Positions 58,799-64,000 of a DNA stretch of 64,000 bases are shown one piece after another. This DNA comes from Ruminococcus sp. (GTDB lineage Bacteria > Bacillota > Clostridia > Oscillospirales > Ruminococcaceae). Numbering within the stretch: the stretch's first letter is position 1; each line of letters begins with the position of its first letter. The stretch lies in the NCBI GenBank assembly GCA_017626015.1, contig JAGAJO010000012.1, forward strand, positions 1-64,000. The letters run 5' to 3'. The notes under the pieces were generated by a model. It was not told the origin of the DNA. It did no database searches and saw only the letters and a list, made by a program, of their open reading frames with translations. The position numbers and the translations under genes were made by a program.

Positions 58799-58831
58799 GG
58801 GAGCACCCTCGAGCGGGTTTGCTCCTTTTTT
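58799..58831 (+). terminator. Terminator of the element B small-gene operon
   Basis: GGAGCA (58800-58805) pairs with TGCTCC (58820-58825), with an inner ACCC/GGGT pairing, followed by six T. Confidence 0.85.
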
Positions 58832-59655
58832 AGGGTTCTGAAATCTCCGAATATTTCTTTTTAGGGTGTCGGAAATGTCAGCAAATGTCATCATATCCCG
58901 CCAACCGGACGATCTCGCTTAACTTGCGGTTCGTCCGTTTTTCGGACAGACCAATTATCAATATTGGCTAATATGTTTAGCTCATTTTTGAGCGAAACTC
59001 GATCCCGTTTTAGGACTGAGTAAACCCGCTAATGTCTCCACATTTCACAACATTACCGCATACGCTCTCAGGCAAAGCACAGAGCCTCTGACAGCGTTTT
59101 CAAGCCTTGTGTGTGGAATTGCCCTGTCAAAGCAAAGCCCGCTCAGAATGCATTCTGATAGACGTTATCCCCCTCTTTATAAAAACCTCACAGAGTTGGA
59201 AAAAGTCCCGCTCTCCGTTCTCCTGATCTGCATTGCAGAGGATATTATAGGGGCGAGGTATCAAAACGGTACTCGATAAATTGTCGTATCAGGTGAAACT
59301 AAGTCCAAAATTGGATTGAGTAAAAAAGCGGGCGTCCCGTTTTGCTACACCCATTACTACTTTTTACTACTTTCAAATCTTGACTTGCGAACCTGCTCAT
59401 TTTTGAGCGGTTGAAATCCCGATTTAGGACTGTGCAAGATATTCTAAACCTCAAGTTTTCTCAAGCTTAGACTTGCTATTCTGGCGGCTGTTCCTGCGAG
59501 AAATATAATCAATGACGGCGGTGAAGATGTCAGCGGTATGGTAAGGGGGTACTGCCCCCCTATATGCCTTGACAAATGCGATCTCGTAAAGGTCAGTAAA
59601 ATGTTAGCAAATGTTAGCAGTGTCATCATATGTCATCATAACGCCCTCGCCCACA
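58832..59655. other. Long non-coding region with iteron-like repeats, candidate origin of element B
   Basis: More than 800 bp without a credible gene. At the left, TGTCAGCAA and TGTCATCATA (58876-58895). At the right, four abutting 10-bp units: ATGTTAGCAA, ATGTTAGCAG, TGTCATCATA twice (59601-59640). Two copies of GCTCATTTTTGAGC (58980-58993 and 59395-59408) head imperfect 45-bp repeats ending TTTAGGACTG. A + strand terminator (CGGACGA/TCGTCCG then T5, 58906-58942) and a GGGGG/CCCCC hairpin (59545-59559) are present. The TGTCAGCA units match the element A iterons. Confidence 0.5.
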
Positions 59656-60546
59656 TCAAAGACTTACAAGCCGCTTCCCCTCGTTCTCTGTGTATATCCT
59701 TTCAAGCTCCGTCAGCGCCTGATACTCGGGGCAGCTTTCAAGAGCCGTCCGCAGTTTGCAGTCCTCAAATATCGCTCGCCGCTGTCCGTAGCTCAGATAA
59801 GACCCGCTCTGTAATATTCTGTGTATCTGCCTTTGCGCCGTGTAATATGCCTCCCCGTTGTCTCTGCTGGTAAAATGTAACCGCCGTTCAGTGCGCTGTT
59901 CCGCTCGGAGCATACACACGTCGGGCATTGCTCGGAGCTTTCGCAGGGCTTTGTGTTTCCGCTGACTGATACACTCACGGCTCACGCCTGACCGCTCCGC
60001 TATCGCCTCTTGTGTCAGTCCCTCGAAATAGTAAAGCGTTATCACGTCACGCAGGGGCTTGTCTAAGCGTTCCAAAGCGGCGGTAAGTACTTTCCTTGTC
60101 TGCTCGTCGGAAATGTCCTGCAAGGCTTTTTCAAAGGGCTCTGCGGCGGTCTCGTCCTCGATAAATCCCGCTAGGGTGATCTCAGAGCCGTCCTCAGTAT
60201 TCAGCGGAGTATCAAGGCTTGTGCAGTTATCCAGAGGCTTTTTGTTTTCTCCGCTGCGAATGCCCAGAAGCTCACGACAGACGTTGACTATATGGTAATT
60301 CAGATAGCTTGTAAACTTCGGACTGTCAGCGGGTTTATAGCTTTCCAATGCTTTCAGGTATGCGGGATAGCATTCCTGTCGCAGATCTGAGATCTCCACA
60401 CCGCAGGCGGCGAACCGTTCAGGATAACGGCTGTAATATTCTCCGCATATTTTAAACATCAAGTGCTTTATGCGTTCCCACAGGACGGGCTTTAAATCGT
60501 CTGCCCCGCCTTGTTGGATAAATTCCGCAAGCTGTTCGTTTGTCAT
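59656..60546 (-). CDS. Element-encoded sigma-70-like factor (B)
   Basis: 296 residues from ATG 60546 (GGTGAA upstream). LAEFIQQGGADDLKPVLWER matches the start of the element A factor. Region 2-like: CYPAYLKALESYKPADSPKF, TSYL. Region 4 HTH: LTQEAIAERSGVSRECISQR (about residues 197-216). It has an extra C-terminal extension of about 80 residues (RRLHFTSRDNGEAYYTAQRQ onward) absent from the A factor. It is likely to control element transcription. Confidence 0.82.
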   Translation of the reverse strand: MTNEQLAEFIQQGGADDLKPVLWERIKHLMFKICGEYYSRYPERFAACGVEISDLRQECYPAYLKALESYKPADSPKFTSYLNYHIVNVCRELLGIRSGENKKPLDNCTSLDTPLNTEDGSEITLAGFIEDETAAEPFEKALQDISDEQTRKVLTAALERLDKPLRDVITLYYFEGLTQEAIAERSGVSRECISQRKHKALRKLRAMPDVCMLRAEQRTERRLHFTSRDNGEAYYTAQRQIHRILQSGSYLSYGQRRAIFEDCKLRTALESCPEYQALTELERIYTENEGKRLVSL

Positions 60547-60695
60547 TGGTTCACCGTCCTTTTTTATGGTGTCGGAAATGTCGGGATAGCCCTGTTTCAC
60601 GGCTTCATCACGGCTTCGATTTTTTGTAGATCCTCTCTGTTCGCTCTCTGTTCGTTGCTCGTTTTTCGGAGTTCACTCGGAGTTTGTGTCTGCAA

Positions 60696-60803
60696 ATCTT
60701 GTAACTGCTTTCAAATTGCGACAGCAAAGCAATTTGAAAAAGCAGATTACAAGATATAATATTTCATTTAATAAAATTATCTTTGTTTCTTAATTTTATT
60801 AAA
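60696..60803. repeat. Two large inverted repeats downstream of the element B replication gene
   Basis: Repeat 1: ATCTTGTAACTGCTTTCAAA... (60696-60719) with its near-complement (60729-60755), about 24 bp with small bulges. Repeat 2: TTTAATAAAATTA (60767-60779) with TAATTTTATTAAA (60791-60803), 13 bp perfect. The flanking 60750-60823 is nearly pure A/T. The position equals that of the element A origin, directly downstream of the replication gene. Confidence 0.6.
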
Positions 60804-60823
60804 TTTATATTATATTACTTTAA

Positions 60824-61674
60824 TTAATATTTGGTTGAATTGGGTTGTTTTTGGTTTGTTTTTGGACTGTTTCTCGCCTGTATTTCGGCTTGAATTTCTG
60901 CAAGTTCGTCTGGTGAAAAGTTTCTTTTTAACTCTTCTGGTGAATACGTTTCGGGATTGAAAATAGCGTAACATTTATTATTAAACTTGTTGATTTCGTC
61001 GAATGGAAGCTCCAGTATTTTTAATGCTCGCTGTTTGTAATCTGCAAAAGTAGACAAAAAGTTGTCTTTTTTTCATCTTCAAACCATTCATTTACAATTT
61101 CTTTTAGCGTTTTACAAACCTTTGCTGTACTCTCATTGAGCGTGAAATCTTTAAGATTTGCATAATCAAGACCAAAGTCATTAAAACTCTCACAGTCCCC
61201 TATACAATAACACGTTGCAATTTCGGCGATCTGCACTTTCTTATAAAAATAATCAATCGCAAAATCCGCCTTTTTAGCTTCCAAATAAATAATATCGCAT
61301 ATTCTGTACGCAATATCTCCATTAATTTCATCAATGACTAAATTTTGAACGGATTCGGAGTTATTCGCCGTAACTGTATCTTTTTTCTTCTTGGCTGCGT
61401 TCTTGTTGCCTTTCGGTGCTCCGCCCTTTTTACCGTTTTCGCATTGCGCACGGTATTTTTTGAAAGCGTTGTCAATATCCTGTTCCATTAACGTTATCAG
61501 CATAGAAGCAGAAACGTCCTTTACTTGCGGTAAATCTTCTTGCCGTACATAATTACAAATATGTTTAATCACTTCCCCCGCTTGCTCTGCTGTAAGCAAA
61601 TCGAAATATCTGCAATACTTGGTATAAAAATAAAAGTAAGGTGGTACTTTTTCTTTGTAGTCTTCACCGTTCAA
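60824..61674 (-). CDS. Replication-type protein of element B, read with a -1 frameshift
   Basis: The first frame (TTG 61674, overlapping the upstream stop by TTGA) encodes 217 residues with a DUF6291-like N-terminus (YFYFYTKYCRYFDLLTAEQA; KKYRAQCENGKKGGAPKGNK) typical of phage and plasmid replisome-organiser proteins. A second frame continues to 60824 (FADYKQRALKILELPFDEIN ... ELAEIQAEIQARNSPKTNQK) without its own ribosome site. They join at A-AAA-AAG (61066-61072), a canonical -1 slippery heptamer, with a GACAA/TTGTC hairpin (61053-61066) right after it. A missing A in the run would also explain it. Confidence 0.65.
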
Positions 61675-61967
61675 TAGATTTCACCGCCCCAATCGTCAAG
61701 CAGACGTTCCGCCGCTTTCAATGTCAGATCAATGGAATTAGAGCGGGATTTCTCCTTGCGGACATACCGTCTAAGCTCTGGGACGTTCGCAGGATAAAAA
61801 TACCCCTTGTCGCTGGAGCATATGACCGTACCTTTACGGCGCAGATCCTCTATTACAAGGCGTGTATGGCGGTTATCAAGCCCGCTTATACTGCACATCT
61901 CCGCAAGGCTTACGGCGTTGTTTTCGCCTGTTCTGAGGGAGGAGCATATCTTTTCCGATACTGTCAT
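61671..61967 (-). CDS. Winged-helix protein of the element B replication operon
   Basis: 98 residues: VSLAEMCSISGLDNRHTRLV, IEDLRRKGTVICSSDKGYFY make a winged HTH, and a C-terminal helix ends LKAAERLLDDWGGEIY. Its ATG overlaps the excisionase stop by 4 bp (ATGA) and its own stop overlaps the replication gene start. Likely a replication accessory or regulator. Confidence 0.75.
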   Translation of the reverse strand: MTVSEKICSSLRTGENNAVSLAEMCSISGLDNRHTRLVIEDLRRKGTVICSSDKGYFYPANVPELRRYVRKEKSRSNSIDLTLKAAERLLDDWGGEIY

Positions 61968-62170
61968 ACTGCCGCCCCCTGTTCACCTGAGTTAAGGTAG
62001 TCGATAAACAAATCAAGATTGATAAGTACTTTACGTCCTGCCCTTATGTACTTGATCTTGTCCTGCTTTACAAGCTGTCTTACAAAGTATTCGTGTAGAC
62101 CTGTTTCTTGTGCTGTTTGCTTGATCGTCCTCATTCGGGGGACTTTGGTTGATACGTGGATAGTATTCAA
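61964..62170 (-). CDS. xis: Excisionase-like protein of element B
   Basis: 68 residues from TTG 62170 (GAGG 6 nt upstream). MerR/excisionase-type winged helix: IKQTAQETGLHEYFVRQLVK, QDKIKYIRAGRKVLINLDLF. It would direct the integrase toward excision. Intact here, in contrast to the frameshifted copy in element A. Confidence 0.8.
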   Translation of the reverse strand: MNTIHVSTKVPRMRTIKQTAQETGLHEYFVRQLVKQDKIKYIRAGRKVLINLDLFIDYLNSGEQGAAV

Positions 62171-62297
62171 AATATACCTCGCTTTCATCTTGCGTTCTTG
62201 CTGAAAACGTGGTATAATGTCAGCAAGAACATTTTCAAAAGTGGTTAATGTTTCTTAGCAGGCTTAAGCCCGCTCACCGTCTGAATGTTGGTACCGT

Positions 62298-62516
62298 TCA
62301 GGCGGTTTCTTTTTGCGTCGAATTCAATTCGGGAAATATTTCAGCTACTGAGCAGCTCAGGCAATCTGCGATTTTCTTAGCTTTGGAAAATGTCAAATTT
62401 CTTTTTCTCTGCTTAACCAAATCCGTTATCGTGGTTCTTGAAATGCCTGTAACTCTGGAAAGCTCCGAAATGCTGATCTTCTTTTCTGTCAGCTTGTACG
62501 ATAAAATATTATTCAT
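62298..62516 (-). CDS. XRE-family HTH protein, Cro-like (element B)
   Basis: 72 residues from ATG 62516 (GGTGAAG upstream): ISISELSRVTGISRTTITDL (about 15-34) and FSKAKKIADCLSCSVAEIFP. First gene of the minus-strand replication operon and divergent from the repressor at 62693, the Cro/CI-type arrangement. Confidence 0.82.
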   Translation of the reverse strand: MNNILSYKLTEKKISISELSRVTGISRTTITDLVKQRKRNLTFSKAKKIADCLSCSVAEIFPELNSTQKETA

Positions 62517-62645
62517 TGCTTGCTTCACCGTCCTTTTTTGATTATTGTACAGATTAATAGTCATAGTGTTCAGATGTCTGTACATAAATAATACCACACT
62601 ATAATAAAAAAGTCAAGGCTTTTCACGAAAATTTGTTCAAAACTC

Positions 62646-62674
62646 TTGACAATGTGTAAAAAATATTGTACAAT
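62646..62674 (+). promoter_or_regulatory. Repressor promoter of element B
   Basis: TTGACA (62646-62651), 17-bp spacer, TACAAT (62669-62674). The ATG is at 62693 with GGAGGTGA 5 nt upstream. TGTACA-type half-sites recur in 62540-62675 and may be operators. Confidence 0.65.
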
Positions 62675-62692
62675 ATATTTGGAGGTGATACA

Positions 62693-63292
62693 ATGATTTA
62701 TTGTAATTTATCTGGACTGATAGCCGAAAAACATATTAACATTTCTGTTTTATCCAAAGAAACCGATATTTCACGAACAACATTAACAAGCTTGTATTAC
62801 AACAATTTCAAGGGAATTCAGACCGAAACACTTAATTCCTTGTGTAAGTATTTTGAAATCTCCGCTGATAAGCTGCTTGTCTTTTCAAAATATGATATAT
62901 CGGTGGAACTGACAGACGGTAAAGTTATTGACTTTCAGAATAAGCCTAAACGAACAGATAACACGATATGTTTTAATATTTCTTTTGGTAAAATTCAAAG
63001 AAAGTGCAGGGTGTATTGTGGTTTATATTTCGATTGGCATTCAGGCTATGTATATATCGAACCAGACGTTCTATATTATGTGTCTGAAACAAACCCACAG
63101 AACGACCGAGAAAAGGATATTGCGGATAATAACGCTTTTTTCAAGAAAGTGTTTTCAGGTTTACCAGTTGAAATTAAGAATTATGTTTTAAATATGGTAC
63201 AAAATTTAATTACAAATCACATTAATGCAGAACTGACTAACAGCAATTTTGAAGTAAAAATAGGCAGAGTGTCGTTTAACGACTTAATATGA
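62693..63292 (+). CDS. CI-like XRE repressor of element B
   Basis: 199 residues from ATG 62693. The N-terminal HTH is INISVLSKETDISRTTLTSL and the segment NSLCKYFEISADKLLV matches the Cro-like partner at 62298-62516. A C-terminal domain of about 130 residues (VYCGLYFDWHSGYVYIEPDV) has no peptidase dyad I can see, so induction would be by an antirepressor and not by self-cleavage. It is not homologous to the element A repressor beyond the HTH. Confidence 0.78.
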   Translation: MIYCNLSGLIAEKHINISVLSKETDISRTTLTSLYYNNFKGIQTETLNSLCKYFEISADKLLVFSKYDISVELTDGKVIDFQNKPKRTDNTICFNISFGKIQRKCRVYCGLYFDWHSGYVYIEPDVLYYVSETNPQNDREKDIADNNAFFKKVFSGLPVEIKNYVLNMVQNLITNHINAELTNSNFEVKIGRVSFNDLI

Positions 63293-63415
63293 CCAATAAA
63301 AAATCCCGTCCCGACTAGCTCTCGGAACGAGATCAATTATAGACCTAACCGCAAAGTCAAGCCCCGCTATATAAAGCACTTAAATTAAAGCACTACGCAG
63401 AAAGGGCGTGATTTA

Positions 63416-64000
63416 ATGGCAAGTATCAGACCACGCAAAAATAAGAATGGAGAAATAACCTCATATCAGATCAGAGTTTTTAAGGGAACTGCTCCCGACG
63501 GTACAGAGCTTAAACCTTATACAGCCTCGTTCAAGCCCGACCCGAATAAAACAGATAGGCAGAACGAAAAAGCCCTCAATAAGTTTGTTGTCGAGTTTGA
63601 AGAAAAGTGCAAAAGCGGACTTGCCGCCGATAACCGCCAGACCTTTGCGGAGTATGCCGAATATGTGCTTGCACTCAAAGAACGTCAGGGAGCAAAGCAC
63701 CGCACGCTTGTACGCTATCGGGAGCTATTGAAAGTAATCAATGAGCATATCGGCTTTATGAAGCTTGCGGACATCAGACCCCAGCACCTTAACAGCCTAT
63801 ACGATCAGCTTTTGAAAAGCGGCTCACGCAGAACTGAGGACTTAGCCTCTCCTAAAACAGATATAAAAGCCTACTTGAAAAAGCATAAGCTAACGCAAGC
63901 GGAGCTGTCCCGCCGCTCGGGAGTTCCTGCAACGTCCATAACAAGCACGATAAAGGGCAGGAGCGTGAAAATCTCCACAGCAGAAAAGCTTTGCAAGGCT
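63416..64000 (+). CDS. int: Tyrosine integrase of element B, 5' part
   Basis: The first 195 codons, open at the window edge. The N-terminus MASIRPRKNKNGEITSYQIR and ALKERQGAKHRTLVRYRELL, DIRPQHLNSLYDQLLKSG align directly with the element A integrase. The same place in the core-binding domain (about residues 147-195) carries an XRE HTH, KLTQAELSRRSGVPATSITS, clearer than in A. The catalytic domain is off the window. AAAGGG precedes ATG 63416. Confidence 0.9.
   Translation, partial: MASIRPRKNKNGEITSYQIRVFKGTAPDGTELKPYTASFKPDPNKTDRQNEKALNKFVVEFEEKCKSGLAADNRQTFAEYAEYVLALKERQGAKHRTLVRYRELLKVINEHIGFMKLADIRPQHLNSLYDQLLKSGSRRTEDLASPKTDIKAYLKKHKLTQAELSRRSGVPATSITSTIKGRSVKISTAEKLCKA

Larger units (their letters stand above)
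56316..64000. mobile_element. Integrative element B, tandem to A, truncated by the window
   Basis: It begins at the internal tRNA-fMet repeat and continues past 64000 inside its integrase gene. The layout parallels element A: Fic and RHH on the minus strand, HIRAN and a small gene on the plus strand with the shared structured RNA, iteron region, sigma factor, replication protein, HTH, excisionase, XRE, repressor, integrase. Cargo and replication genes differ from A. The right att site, expected to be an intact tRNA-fMet, is outside the window. Confidence 0.8.

Noticed and set aside
60824-61057. Separate gene for the 77-residue second frame of the replication locus
   Set aside because: Its only start is a TTG with no ribosome site, and a slippery heptamer joins it to the upstream frame, so it is treated as the 3' part of one gene.

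Overview
The window looks like chromosomal DNA of a Gram-positive, spore-forming, plant-fibre-degrading Clostridia species close to Ruminococcus (Oscillospiraceae). The evidence is SpoIIID and a SpoVB-type flippase, GGAGG ribosome sites, TTGACA/TATAAT promoters with 17-bp spacers, a ylxM-ffh-rpsP-khpA operon, a GH44 glucanase, a CE2-type esterase, a GH3 glycosidase and a CAP-domain surface protein with Firmicutes-style C-terminal repeats. The assignment rests on gene content only; no 16S gene is present.

Bases 1-39,600 are core chromosome. In order they hold: the SRP/ribosome operon on the minus strand (ylxM, ffh, an Imm17-like gene, rpsP, khpA); an aldo/keto reductase; rsmE; an unassigned structured RNA candidate (5508-5663); an AraC regulator divergent from a wall- or membrane-anchored GH44; an MFS exporter; a PfkB sugar kinase; two serine tRNAs; a CE2-like esterase lipoprotein; a CAP protein; spoIIID; a sugar-1-phosphate transferase; pduL; nrdR; a GH3; a six-gene minus-strand operon (aminotransferase, membrane protein, trpS, ABC permease, small membrane protein, ychF); the spoVB-mazG-hup-rqcP group; a membrane-anchored acidic-repeat protein; and a sugar catabolic operon (isomerase, Gfo/Idh oxidoreductase, EamA transporter) divergent from its AraC regulator.

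From 39,800 rightwards the region is accessory. A 1,656-residue DUF4011/SF1 helicase/Vsr-like nuclease/DUF3320 protein, probably a defence protein, is followed by remnants of a serine recombinase. Next come two related integrative elements in tandem. Element A (about 45,850-56,360) is bounded by 45-bp direct repeats that are the 3' half of an initiator tRNA-fMet gene. Element B starts at the second repeat and runs off the window at 64,000 inside its integrase. The intact tRNA-fMet is predicted just beyond the right edge.

The two elements share one layout, read right to left: tyrosine integrase with an inserted HTH domain; CI-like repressor; divergent operon of HTH, excisionase and replication protein; iteron/inverted-repeat origin candidate; own sigma-70-like factor; small genes with a shared C-terminal motif and a shared structured RNA; ribbon-helix-helix repressor with exchangeable cargo; att site. 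The cargo is a DUF4160-DUF2442 toxin-antitoxin-like pair in A, and Fic plus a HIRAN protein in B. The layout, with a VapE-type primase-helicase beside iterons, resembles phage-inducible chromosomal islands, but no capsid, portal, large terminase or relaxase gene is visible. This pair of elements is the most noteworthy content of the window.
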